NCBI GenBank assembly: GCA_023439125.1
Contig: JAEXOU010000005.1
Span: 372,001-436,000 of the forward strand
Reading direction: 5' to 3'
Source: Bacillota bacterium
GTDB taxonomy: Bacteria; Bacillota; Clostridia; Lachnospirales; Lachnospiraceae
Length of the DNA: 64,000 nt
Positions 7,848 to 16,133 of the stretch are shown here, piece after piece (position 1 is the stretch's first letter; each line of letters begins with the position of its first letter). The notes below the pieces were generated by a model. It saw only the letters and a list, made by a program, of their open reading frames with translations. It was not told the DNA's origin and made no database searches. A program made the position numbers and the translations under genes.

Positions 7848-8315
7848 ATGATGGACATTACAAAAATTATAATTGAAAGAGCAAAAACTAGTGATGGAAA
7901 ATCTCTTACTTATCTCTCAAAGAGAATTTTTGATGATGACTCGAGAAGGTTTCTTAATCGGGAATGTGGTGGTCCACCTGGTTATTCCTCGGAGAAAGTA
8001 AATATTAAATTAATAAGAGGTATGGATTATTATAAAGTTAGATTAGAGGATTATACAACGATTGGTGGCATTATTATTTCAACTAGGAATCAAAAAGGGT
8101 ATATTCAAAGAATGTTTATCGATTTGCCATATCAAGAACAAGGCATAGGTAAATATGTAATTGATTACATACAGTCAATCTATCCACTAATTGAGGAATG
8201 GGAGTTAGAGACGCCTTGCGATAATATAAGAACAAATCGCTTTTATTCGAAATGTGGGTTTGAAATCTACGATAAGAATAAAGGATTTAATTACTATAAA
8301 AAAAGGACAGAGTGA
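7848..8315 (+). CDS. GNAT-family N-acetyltransferase
   Basis: This small acetyltransferase of 155 residues has the acetyl-CoA loop in the RMFIDLPYQEQGIGKYVIDYI stretch (QEQGIG matches the Q/R-x-x-G-x-G/A motif). Motif B follows as ETPCDNIRTNRFYSKCGFEIYD. The central GGIIIST strand fits the fold. Two adjacent ATG codons begin the gene behind GGGGGAA. Substrate is unknown, and neither neighbour belongs to a recognisable pathway with it. Confidence 0.85.
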   Translation: MMDITKIIIERAKTSDGKSLTYLSKRIFDDDSRRFLNRECGGPPGYSSEKVNIKLIRGMDYYKVRLEDYTTIGGIIISTRNQKGYIQRMFIDLPYQEQGIGKYVIDYIQSIYPLIEEWELETPCDNIRTNRFYSKCGFEIYDKNKGFNYYKKRTE

Positions 8316-8448
8316 CATTATATAAGTTATAAATCTTTATTGTAGTATCGTTTTTTTAGGTTTATAATATAATTATGTGTAAAATAATTATGTATAAAAT
8401 AATGTCGTAAATACTAGAAATCTATTTCTTATAAATTAAGGAGGAAAT

Positions 8449-10383
8449 ATGAAAAAACAACGAAAGCTAATTGGGGTAATTGCCGGACTTGTTGAGGCTA
8501 ACACTCAAGCAGAAATTTTAAAAGGCTTGTGTGATGTTGCCTTTCAAAATGATTGTGATATAGCAGTGTTTTCGATTTCTGTAAAGCAATATGCTCGTGA
8601 AATGTATCAAACCGGTGAGATTAATATATATAATCTGATTAATTATGAATTGTTTGACGGAATTATTATGATTCCTGATACACTTCGTATTAAAGGCCTT
8701 GTGGAACATATTACTTCCGAGTTAAAACATAAATTTATTGGACCTGTTATTAGCCTTGATTATTACATTGATGGTTTTATTAATTTAGAATATGATGACT
8801 TAAAATCTATGGAGGATATGACAGATCATTTAATTGATGTGCATCATTTAACTAATATCGCATGTATGACTGGACCGAAAACTCATCCACATGCAATACG
8901 TCGATTAAATGGATATATGAATTCATTAAAAAAACATAATATGGAAGTCAACGAAGAACAGATATATTATGGAGATTTTTGGTATGACGAGGGAGAACGT
9001 GTTGTTAATCATATGGTAAATACTCTGCCAAAGCTTCCACAAGCCATTGTTTGTACGTGTGATGTTATGGCAATTAGTGTATGTAATTCATTGAAAAAAT
9101 ATCAGATTAAAGTACCAGAAGATATTGCAGTCGTGGGTTTTGATGAAAGTAAAAACGGAATTTATTTCAAACCAGCGATAACAACAATGAGACATAAATC
9201 CTTTGGCTTAGGAAGATACGCAATGACACATATGATAGAAGCTCTAGAGCAAGTCCCTTTTTCTAAACCAACGGATATCGATTCTACCTTACTAGCTTAT
9301 GAAAGCTGTGGTTGTAAATTTGATGATTATGGAATCGATTATTCTCGTCTGAGTTTAATTGATGATGATTTTACAGATAGTTTCTATAGTGTATATAACT
9401 ATATGATAGAAGAGCTAGTATCTGCTGATACACTTCAGACTTTATCAGAGAGGATTAGTGAACATACATCACGTTTAAATGAGTTTGATGAGTTTTATTT
9501 AGCTTTGTGTGATAATTGGGATTATGTCGGCTTTAGTGAAGAAACTTCGCACAATTATAATACCAATAAATATACAGATAAGATGTACTTACAAATCGCA
9601 AAGGATGGTACACAAAGCAGTTTTAACCAAGAGGCATTTCCTTCATCAATCATGCTTCCTAAAATGTGGACTGAGCGTGAGAATCCTGCTATATTTTATT
9701 TTAATCCAGTTCATTTTAATGATCGATGTTTCGGTTATTCCGTTCTTACATACACAAAACCAAATACGATTCCTCGCTATCATCGCGATTGGTTACGAAT
9801 CGTTGGTATAGCTCTTGAGAATTTAAGAGTAAAAAATAACTTTAAGTATTCAAATCAACAATTAGAAGAATATGCTCAAATTGATAGTTTAACTAAAATT
9901 TATAACCGTAATGCATTTTCTAAGTACAGTGCATCATTTTATAAAAAAGCACTTCAGGAGCAAAAATTATTGTTAATTCTCATGGGTGATTTAAATAGCT
10001 TAAAATATATTAACGATAAATATGGTCATATTGAAGGTGATAATGCAATACAATTATGTGCAATTGCATTTCAACGTATTTGTAGTCATAATGAAAAATG
10101 TTTCCGATATGGTGGAGATGAATTCATTTTGTTTGGAGTAGGTAGCTATTCTTTATCAGATGTACAATATATTGAAAAAGAGATCCACTCATATCTGCAT
10201 GCTTATAATGAGAATTCTCAGAAACCATATGAAGTTAGCATTAGCTTAGGTTATTGGTATGGTCGTGTTGATGAACAGCATAATTTATGTGATTACATAA
10301 AGCTGACAGATCAAGCTATGCTTGAGATGAAACAGAAATATAAAAAAGAGAAACTTGTTGAAACAGATAAATCGGTTGAATAA
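8449..10383 (+). CDS. Diguanylate cyclase with a LacI-type ligand-binding domain
   Basis: This 644-residue protein has residues 1-290 as a complete LacI/GalR-type periplasmic-binding-protein fold: it starts KLIGVIAGLVEANTQAEILKG and contains ACMTGPKTHPHAIRRLNGY and VPEDIAVVGFDESKNGIYFKPAITTM. The helix-turn-helix that normally precedes it is absent. A middle region (about 300-470) of unclear fold follows. The C terminus is a GGDEF domain: LTKIYNRNAF, the MGDLNSLKYINDKYGHIEGD block, and YGGDEF with the signature at residues 555-559. The active site looks intact, and no RxxD inhibitory site sits upstream. There is no signal peptide or membrane helix, so a soluble sugar-like ligand probably controls cyclic-di-GMP synthesis in the cytosol. 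Confidence 0.9.
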   Translation: MKKQRKLIGVIAGLVEANTQAEILKGLCDVAFQNDCDIAVFSISVKQYAREMYQTGEINIYNLINYELFDGIIMIPDTLRIKGLVEHITSELKHKFIGPVISLDYYIDGFINLEYDDLKSMEDMTDHLIDVHHLTNIACMTGPKTHPHAIRRLNGYMNSLKKHNMEVNEEQIYYGDFWYDEGERVVNHMVNTLPKLPQAIVCTCDVMAISVCNSLKKYQIKVPEDIAVVGFDESKNGIYFKPAITTMRHKSFGLGRYAMTHMIEALEQVPFSKPTDIDSTLLAYESCGCKFDDYGIDYSRLSLIDDDFTDSFYSVYNYMIEELVSADTLQTLSERISEHTSRLNEFDEFYLALCDNWDYVGFSEETSHNYNTNKYTDKMYLQIAKDGTQSSFNQEAFPSSIMLPKMWTERENPAIFYFNPVHFNDRCFGYSVLTYTKPNTIPRYHRDWLRIVGIALENLRVKNNFKYSNQQLEEYAQIDSLTKIYNRNAFSKYSASFYKKALQEQKLLLILMGDLNSLKYINDKYGHIEGDNAIQLCAIAFQRICSHNEKCFRYGGDEFILFGVGSYSLSDVQYIEKEIHSYLHAYNENSQKPYEVSISLGYWYGRVDEQHNLCDYIKLTDQAMLEMKQKYKKEKLVETDKSVE

Positions 10384-10448
10384 TAAATTTAACTAATAAG
10401 CAAAAAAGGTATCATTCATATGGATGATTTAGAAAGGGTAGAGCCATT

Positions 10449-10958
10449 ATGAAGAATGATCTAGTAAATGTAATATATCAGCAAACGGAATTGATCTTTT
10501 ATAATATGGCAATTTCAATGAAAACTACGGACCGTGATGCATTAATCTGTGGTGTACCGGCTTGGCGATATATCTATCATACTTTGCATTCATGTGATAA
10601 ATGGTTTATCAATCCAAGTATTTTTTCTGAGCCAGCCATTCATGTAGAGCATCTAGAACAGGTGGATGTTCCATGTAATAAGGTGTTGACTGACGAGGAG
10701 TTATGGGAATACTATGACTTGGTGAAGAAAAAGGTTATGACATATCTAAAATCCTTATGTGATGAACAATTATATGAGAAACCAGAAAAATGCGAGTTTA
10801 CAGTTTTAGAATTAATTCTAGGGCAGTTTCGGCATTTTATGTGTCATATTGGCATAAACAATGGAATTACAATTGCAAAAACAAATCGATATCCAAACGT
10901 ATTGGGTCTGGATGCCTGGAAAGCTAATAAATTAGATGGAACGTTGTACGATGAATAA
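10449..10958 (+). CDS. DinB-like four-helix protein
   Basis: This is a 169-residue, mainly helical protein. His-containing motifs WRYIYHTLHSCDKWF and FRHFMCHIGINNG match the metal-binding arrangement of the DinB/YfiT superfamily, where one His from helix 2 and an H-x3-H from helix 4 bind a divalent metal. Superfamily members include thiol transferases and enzymes of unknown function. It lies 65 bases downstream of the diguanylate cyclase in the same direction and may share its transcript. The assignment rests on pattern only. Confidence 0.6.
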   Translation: MKNDLVNVIYQQTELIFYNMAISMKTTDRDALICGVPAWRYIYHTLHSCDKWFINPSIFSEPAIHVEHLEQVDVPCNKVLTDEELWEYYDLVKKKVMTYLKSLCDEQLYEKPEKCEFTVLELILGQFRHFMCHIGINNGITIAKTNRYPNVLGLDAWKANKLDGTLYDE

Positions 10959-11012
10959 AAAATAGAAGAAAAGAACTGAAGATTTCGGTGTTCTCTAGAA
11001 AAGAGGATTTTC

Positions 11013-11672
11013 ATGTTTCAAGGATTTAACAAGGATACAATTACATATTATGAAACGATAAGAAGAGATAATAGTAGAATAGCTCATAAGGAAAATGAAA
11101 CATTATATTTGGAAGGTGTTAAGTACCCTTTAGAAGAGATGTATTATGAGTTATATAACTATTTTAATCGGCTCGATAACTGTTTACTTAGCAATAAACG
11201 TAGGTGTATATCTTCTGCGTATAATGATGCACGTTTCAGTAAAGAAAATCCAATCAAGGAGTACTTTTATCTACGGTTTAAACTGGAAAAAGCAGATAAT
11301 AAAAATGTTTTAGGATTCTTTTTGGACGCAGCTTTGGACGGATATCGATATGGCCTGAATATTTATCATATGGATGCCAAAGGAATGGAGAGGATTCGAG
11401 ACGTAATCTTAGATAACAAGCACTATGCTACTGAAACTATTCAGAAGTTCAATACGTGTGGATTATTGGAGTTACAAGGAGAAAGGTTTAAGAAAGACAA
11501 TTATCCGAAGGAGAGTGCAGTTTTACGAGAATGGCTAGAAAGGAAACGCATTTCTTTGTATCACGAAGAAAATATCAACTCTTCTTTTTTTAACCGAGAA
11601 ATCATCGATCAAATGTTTTCAGCATTTGATAGTGTGAAAGATATTTACTTTATGTTAAAGGAAGCTCTTTGA
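11013..11672 (+). CDS. DUF2461-like protein
   Basis: At 219 residues, this protein resembles DUF2461. The beginning (FQGFNKDTITYYETIRRDNSR) parallels the F.GF....l.FL..L..NN.r opening of that family. The block NDARFSKENPIKEYFYLRF parallels the RDvRFSkDKsPYKt core, and GYRYGLNIYHMDAKGMERIRDVI parallels the aggGlyhpd...L.rvR segment. No catalytic function is established for this family. The gene is in a same-strand run with its neighbours (gaps 54 and 31 bases), possibly one operon from 8449 to 12579. Confidence 0.6.
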   Translation: MFQGFNKDTITYYETIRRDNSRIAHKENETLYLEGVKYPLEEMYYELYNYFNRLDNCLLSNKRRCISSAYNDARFSKENPIKEYFYLRFKLEKADNKNVLGFFLDAALDGYRYGLNIYHMDAKGMERIRDVILDNKHYATETIQKFNTCGLLELQGERFKKDNYPKESAVLREWLERKRISLYHEENINSSFFNREIIDQMFSAFDSVKDIYFMLKEAL

Positions 11673-11703
11673 TTAAGCGTAGGAAGGGAGAAATCCAAGG
11701 AAG

Positions 11704-12159
11704 ATGAAGGATACGATACGCTCAACGAAAGAAATTATTAATGATATGTTATCCAAAGATCCAACGCGAATTTGGTCAGGAAGTTGTGACATTATTTCCC
11801 TTGGTCAGAACCACAATCGCATTATGGAGTTTATACCATATTTGGATTGTATGAAGGAGAGTACAAAAAATATTAATTTAGGAGGTCTCCTTCGTCCGAA
11901 TCGTAGATTATTAAACAAAGCATTTGAAACAATAGAATTCCATAAATTAAATAAGACATGTCCTTGTTCTTTGTTCGGTGAGGATTCGAATCCAGTATCA
12001 TTGCAAAAAGAAAACGATGTCACAATAGTAAAAACAAGTCATCTTGATCAAAGTAATTATGTAGATTATTATATGGTGCGCTGTAATCAGTGTAATCAAT
12101 TATATAAGGTTGAAGAACGGCAGTATCACTATTTTTGGTGGAATTGGATACCACAGTAG
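11704..12159 (+). CDS. Hypothetical protein with cysteine pairs
   Basis: I do not recognise this 151-residue protein. It has a C-x-C pair (KTCPCSLFG, about residue 82) and a later C-x2-C (VRCNQCNQLYKVEE) followed by an aromatic tail YHYFWWNWIPQ. Together these could bind zinc, and the CNQCNQLYKVEE strand resembles zinc-ribbon halves. It lies 31 bases behind the DUF2461-like gene on the same strand. Confidence 0.6.
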   Translation: MKDTIRSTKEIINDMLSKDPTRIWSGSCDIISLGQNHNRIMEFIPYLDCMKESTKNINLGGLLRPNRRLLNKAFETIEFHKLNKTCPCSLFGEDSNPVSLQKENDVTIVKTSHLDQSNYVDYYMVRCNQCNQLYKVEERQYHYFWWNWIPQ

Positions 12160-12219
12160 TATAGTTATAAAAGGTAGCTTATCGGATTACAAAGCTTCGA
12201 AAGGTATAGGTGATAAATA

Positions 12220-12579
12220 ATGATTAAATATATAAAACAACCAACTCCGTATTTATGCGGACAAGCATGTGTTGCTATGCTTGCCAATGTATCAGTAGAT
12301 GAAGTTATTGCAATCATGAATAATGATAAAGGAACTTCGAAAAAGGAAGTAGCAGATGCATTAACTCATTATGGTATCAAACATGCAAAAACAATGACAA
12401 AAGTAGATCAAACAACGACTCTTCCAGACGTTTGCATTCTAAAGTTGCTCCTTCCAGGTTATAGCCATTGGGTTCTCTACTATAAAGGGACTTTTTACGA
12501 TCCTGAATTTGGTGTTTTAGATAATTGTTATCATAAAGCGAGAATTCAAAGCTATCTCGAATTATATTTAGATGATTAA
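12220..12579 (+). CDS. C39-like cysteine peptidase domain protein
   Basis: The 119-residue protein consists of little more than a papain-like C39-type domain. Gln7 (oxyanion hole) and Cys13 (nucleophile) occur in QPTPYLCGQACVAM. The later GYSHWVLYYKGTFYDPEFG supplies His83 and Asp94. C39 domains remove leader peptides when fused to bacteriocin ABC exporters. This stand-alone, unexported version has no transporter nearby, so it may process a small cytosolic substrate or be a double-Gly-type protease with unknown target. Confidence 0.75.
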   Translation: MIKYIKQPTPYLCGQACVAMLANVSVDEVIAIMNNDKGTSKKEVADALTHYGIKHAKTMTKVDQTTTLPDVCILKLLLPGYSHWVLYYKGTFYDPEFGVLDNCYHKARIQSYLELYLDD

Positions 12580-12598
12580 GATACATAATACCCATTAA

Positions 12599-13468
12599 TT
12601 ATACGTGAAATAAACTCCTCTTACTATAGCTATTTCTATAATCAGTGGGTGATAATCCAGTAATCTTTTTAAATGCGTTACTAAAGTTATGAACATCATG
12701 AAAACCAATGCTATATGCAATCTGTGAAATGGGAAGATTTGTTTCACTAAGTCCAGCCTTGGCATGCTCCATCTTTGTTTGTAAGATAAATTGCTTGATT
12801 GTAGTGCCTGATTGCTTTCCAAAGAAAGTGGTCAGGTATTTTTTATTGTAACAAAAATAGTCGGAAAGGTCATCAAGAGTAATAACCTCACTCACATGCA
12901 AGAAAATATAGTCACAAATATCATGAAATAATTGCTTTTGCTTGTCGTACTTTACATCATTTTTATGGACTGCGCATTGATTGGATAGTTCAGCTAATAC
13001 TGCCGAGGTTAAGTAGTTATTTAAATTAACCTCATGATAACGTTTGTCGGAATCTTGAAGTTGTTTCATTAAGATGATGATTCGCTCGACAGAATGCAAT
13101 GCTCCAGATTCCAGGATGAGCAGTTTGCTTTCTAAATTCGGTTCCTCTATGATATCAGCATAATTACGATCAATGATTTTTATATCATTTTGTCCGTTAT
13201 GATAGGTGAAATGTAGCCAGTAAAAAGAGCAATCAGATTTTTGATATCCGTGTTGAAATTGAGTTGGTTTCATTAGGAGGTATTCTCCTTTATGAACGCT
13301 ATATTTCGTTGTGTCATTAGCGATATATAATGTACCTGAAGTAACTACCATAAGCTCAAAATCAATTAATGGTCTGCTCATATGTACCCAGTCTGGTGTC
13401 AGTGACTGGAATTTTCCACACCATCGATAAGTAAAGGAATTATTCGTATCAAAAGAGAATACATTCAT
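12599..13468 (-). CDS. AraC-family transcriptional regulator, probably of the arabinofuranosidase gene
   Basis: At 289 residues, this regulator has an N-terminal cupin-like ligand domain (LIDFELMVVTSGTLYIANDTT...GEYLLMKPTQFQHGY) and a C-terminal double helix-turn-helix. The latter includes ITLDDLSDYFCYNKKYLTTFFGKQSG and ISQIAYSIGFHDVHNFSNAFKKITGLSPTDYRN. It has a strong AAAGGAGGT ribosome site. It is divergent from the GH127 gene across 217 bases, the classic arrangement for an activator of that gene, probably sensing arabinose or an arabino-oligosaccharide. Confidence 0.92.
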   Translation of the reverse strand: MNVFSFDTNNSFTYRWCGKFQSLTPDWVHMSRPLIDFELMVVTSGTLYIANDTTKYSVHKGEYLLMKPTQFQHGYQKSDCSFYWLHFTYHNGQNDIKIIDRNYADIIEEPNLESKLLILESGALHSVERIIILMKQLQDSDKRYHEVNLNNYLTSAVLAELSNQCAVHKNDVKYDKQKQLFHDICDYIFLHVSEVITLDDLSDYFCYNKKYLTTFFGKQSGTTIKQFILQTKMEHAKAGLSETNLPISQIAYSIGFHDVHNFSNAFKKITGLSPTDYRNSYSKRSLFHV

Positions 13469-13583
13469 ATTAGGCCACCTCCTTTCTTTGTTATAAACGA
13501 TTTAAGCGTGAAACACAAGTGAGATTCTAACTTTTTTACACCAATTCATACTTTTTCGTATATCGTTGTAAATGAAAGATTGC

Positions 13584-13644
13584 TATAATATTAAAACAAG
13601 TATAACTTACTTTGATTATTTTGCTCTTAACGAGCTTATACTTG
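13584..13644 (+). promoter_or_regulatory. Promoter region of the GH127 gene with a leader inverted repeat
   Basis: A perfect TATAAT lies at 13584-13589, but the position expected for the -35 box (about 13561-13566) has no consensus, as is usual for AraC-activated promoters. Downstream, CAAGTATAA (13597-13605) and TTATACTTG (13636-13644) form a perfect nine-base inverted repeat in the leader. It could be a regulator site or an RNA hairpin. Confidence 0.45.
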
Positions 13645-13685
13645 AATTGAAAAATGAATGATATGAAGGAGGAAAAAATAATACT

Positions 13686-15905
13686 ATGGCAGCGGATAAA
13701 AACATAAATTATGACAGAACAAATTTAGAATCCTTTGGGTTAGATCAAGTACTTTTGACCGACCATTATTACATAAATGCAACCCAAAAAGAGATAGAAT
13801 ATCTTTTATCAATTGATCCACAGAGACTTCTTGCTGGATTTTATGAAACAGCAGGCATTCAAAAAAAGGGGGTAATGAGATATGAAGGATGGGAAAGTTT
13901 ATTAATTGGAGGGCATACAATTGGACACTATCTGACTGCCTGTACCAATCTTTTCGTTTCTATCAATTCATCGCAACTACAAAAGAAACAGTTGCTATCC
14001 AACATTACTGAAATTGTGTATGGCTTATATGAATGTCAAAAGGAGATTGGAACTGGTTTTATCTTTGGTGCAACTGTAATTGACAAAGAGAATATCGAGC
14101 TTCAATTTGATCATGTGGAGAGAAAGGAAACTGATATTTTTACACAGGCGTGGGTTCCATGGTATACGATGCATAAGATTTTTGAGGGACTGATATCGGT
14201 AGCTTCTTTTAATAGGACAATAATGAAAAGCAATATATTGAAGAAAAATATATTGAAACAGGAGAAAATAAGTCAGGATGAATTGAACCAGGCTGAATTG
14301 AGGCAGGACGAGTTGAAGAACGATGAATTGCAATATAATGAAATAGAAGATGTTGCTAAACTTGCGCTTGAGATAGCAACACAACTCGGTGAATGGACTT
14401 ATCGTAAAGTCATGTCATGGTCGATAGAAACGTTATCAACTGTGCTTGAGACGGAATATGGTGGAATGAATGATTGTTTGTATGATCTTTTTCAACTCAC
14501 TGGAGATAAAAGGTTTGCAGATGCCGCTCATGCATTTGATCAGACAGAGTTATTTGAGAAGATATGTTCGGCAAAAGATGGCGAACATATCTTAAATAAT
14601 CACCATGCCAATACGACGATTCCTAAGTTTGCAGGGGCATTAAATCGTTATATTTCTTATCTTGGAGATTCAACGGTAGATGCTGATATATACCTAGATT
14701 ATGCGAAAAGATTTTGGGATATGGTAGTGAATCATCATACTTACATCACTGGTGGTAACAGTGAATGGGAACATTTTGGATTGGATGATATATTAGATGG
14801 GGAACGAACGAATTGCAATAATGAAACCTGTAATGCATACAATATGCTAAAGATGACGAAGAAATTGTTTATGCTTACAGGTGATGCAAAATATGCGAAT
14901 TATTATGAAAATGCATTCATCAATTCTATTATGTCTTCTCAAAATCCAGAGACTGGAATGACAACTTATTTTCAGCCGATGGCGACTGGTTACTTTAAGG
15001 TTTTTGGAGAAAGATTTACAAAGTTTTGGTGCTGTACTGGTTCTGGGATGGAGAATTTCTCAAAATTAGGGGAAAGCTTTTATTTCCATAAAGATAATCT
15101 TCTTGTAGTAAATCAATATATTAGTTCGGAACTTATATGGGAAGAGCAGGGAATTAAGATAACACAAAAATCTAAGATACCAGTAACGAATAAAGTGGAA
15201 ATATTGCTAAGTACAATAAAGGCAAATCAGAATCAAAAACTAAACAATAATCAAGAACTAAGCAATATTCAAAAACTAAACAATAATCAAGACCTGAATA
15301 ATAATCAAAACATAAACAAGAATCTAAACCTAAACAAGAATCAAATTGATCAGAGTTACATTACGAATATCAACATTGCACTACGTTTACCAGAATGGTT
15401 GGCATCGCCAGCTACAATTGTAGTGAATGGCGTAAATTATCAATATGAGAGAATTCTAGACTACGCTTATATTACCGGACCGTTTACGGAAGATATAATG
15501 ATAGAAATTACACTGCCACTTAAAGTGAGAGCAATTCAATTGCCAGATAACAAGGATGTTTATGGCTTTCAATATGGTCCAGTCGTGTTGAGTGCTTTGC
15601 TTGGGACAAGTGATATGGAAGAATCAACAACTGGAGTTAATGTTACAATTCCACTCACTAAGAAAATAGAGACGAAATATACGAAAGATGAATCGGATGT
15701 AATTAATGTACATAATGTATCTGTCAAAGAATATATTGCAAATATCGATGAATATTTGATTCGTAAGGATTTAGCAGAGAACCTTTGTTTTAAGCTGACA
15801 AATACGGATGCGAATCTAACATTTGTGCCCCATTTTTCTCAATATAAAGAACGATACGGAATATACTGGTACTTCGTTAATGAGGAAGATAAATACACAA
15901 TGTAG
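13686..15905 (+). CDS. GH127 beta-L-arabinofuranosidase
   Basis: This 739-residue enzyme of the GH127 (formerly DUF1680) family releases beta-linked L-arabinofuranose. The zinc/nucleophile site is intact: Glu380 and Cys382 in NNETCNAYNM, and Cys449-Cys450 in WCCTGSGMENFSKLGES. An (alpha/alpha)6 barrel precedes and a beta-sandwich follows (IALRLPEWLASPATIVVNG). Two low-complexity insertions are odd: about residues 178-218 (repeats of DEL/AEL with Asn, Lys and Gln) and about residues 514-556 (Asn/Gln/Lys/Leu repeats). No signal peptide is present, so the enzyme acts in the cytosol on imported oligosaccharides. The divergent AraC gene probably controls it. Confidence 0.93.
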   Translation: MAADKNINYDRTNLESFGLDQVLLTDHYYINATQKEIEYLLSIDPQRLLAGFYETAGIQKKGVMRYEGWESLLIGGHTIGHYLTACTNLFVSINSSQLQKKQLLSNITEIVYGLYECQKEIGTGFIFGATVIDKENIELQFDHVERKETDIFTQAWVPWYTMHKIFEGLISVASFNRTIMKSNILKKNILKQEKISQDELNQAELRQDELKNDELQYNEIEDVAKLALEIATQLGEWTYRKVMSWSIETLSTVLETEYGGMNDCLYDLFQLTGDKRFADAAHAFDQTELFEKICSAKDGEHILNNHHANTTIPKFAGALNRYISYLGDSTVDADIYLDYAKRFWDMVVNHHTYITGGNSEWEHFGLDDILDGERTNCNNETCNAYNMLKMTKKLFMLTGDAKYANYYENAFINSIMSSQNPETGMTTYFQPMATGYFKVFGERFTKFWCCTGSGMENFSKLGESFYFHKDNLLVVNQYISSELIWEEQGIKITQKSKIPVTNKVEILLSTIKANQNQKLNNNQELSNIQKLNNNQDLNNNQNINKNLNLNKNQIDQSYITNINIALRLPEWLASPATIVVNGVNYQYERILDYAYITGPFTEDIMIEITLPLKVRAIQLPDNKDVYGFQYGPVVLSALLGTSDMEESTTGVNVTIPLTKKIETKYTKDESDVINVHNVSVKEYIANIDEYLIRKDLAENLCFKLTNTDANLTFVPHFSQYKERYGIYWYFVNEEDKYTM
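15228..15350 (+). repeat. In-frame low-complexity repeat inside the GH127 gene
   Basis: Degenerate units of the type AA(T/A)AATCAA(A/G)A(A/C)CTAAAC are repeated about seven times and encode LNNNQ/LNKNQ peptides. They separate two beta strands of the C-terminal sandwich and look like a slippage expansion in a surface loop. Confidence 0.75.
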
Positions 15906-15988
15906 CTTATTTTTTCCTACTCTTTCAGATCATAAATACTCAATATAGCCTTTATCTCATACACTTTATTAGAATTTCATTAAGCCTA

Positions 15989-16017
15989 TTGACAAGCTAG
16001 TAAATACTAGCTAAAAT
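15989..16017 (+). promoter_or_regulatory. Promoter of the radical SAM/tetR operon
   Basis: TTGACA (15989-15994) and TAAAAT (16012-16017) are separated by exactly 17 bases. The spacer is filled by a perfect operator-like palindrome (15996-16011), so bound repressor would exclude RNA polymerase. Confidence 0.85.
15996..16011. promoter_or_regulatory. Operator 1 (probable TetR-family site)
   Basis: GCTAGTA-AA-TACTAGC, a perfect 7-2-7 palindrome between the -35 and -10 boxes. A second copy lies 34 bases downstream. The second gene of the operon is a TetR-family regulator, so autorepression is the simplest reading. Confidence 0.8.
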
Positions 16018-16029
16018 GCATAACTAGTT

Positions 16030-16045
16030 GCTAGTATTTACTAGC
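16030..16045. promoter_or_regulatory. Operator 2 (probable TetR-family site)
   Basis: GCTAGTA-TT-TACTAGC, identical to operator 1 except for the two central bases. It sits just after the expected transcription start. The two sites are also reverse complements of each other, so the transcript leader does not include both. Confidence 0.8.
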
Positions 16046-16133
16046 CAAGCAATTTTAGCTAGAGGATACTCGATCAAACAGTATTGAAATATGGCATTAT
16101 CGTATGAGCTAGTATGATTTAAGGAGGGAAAAA

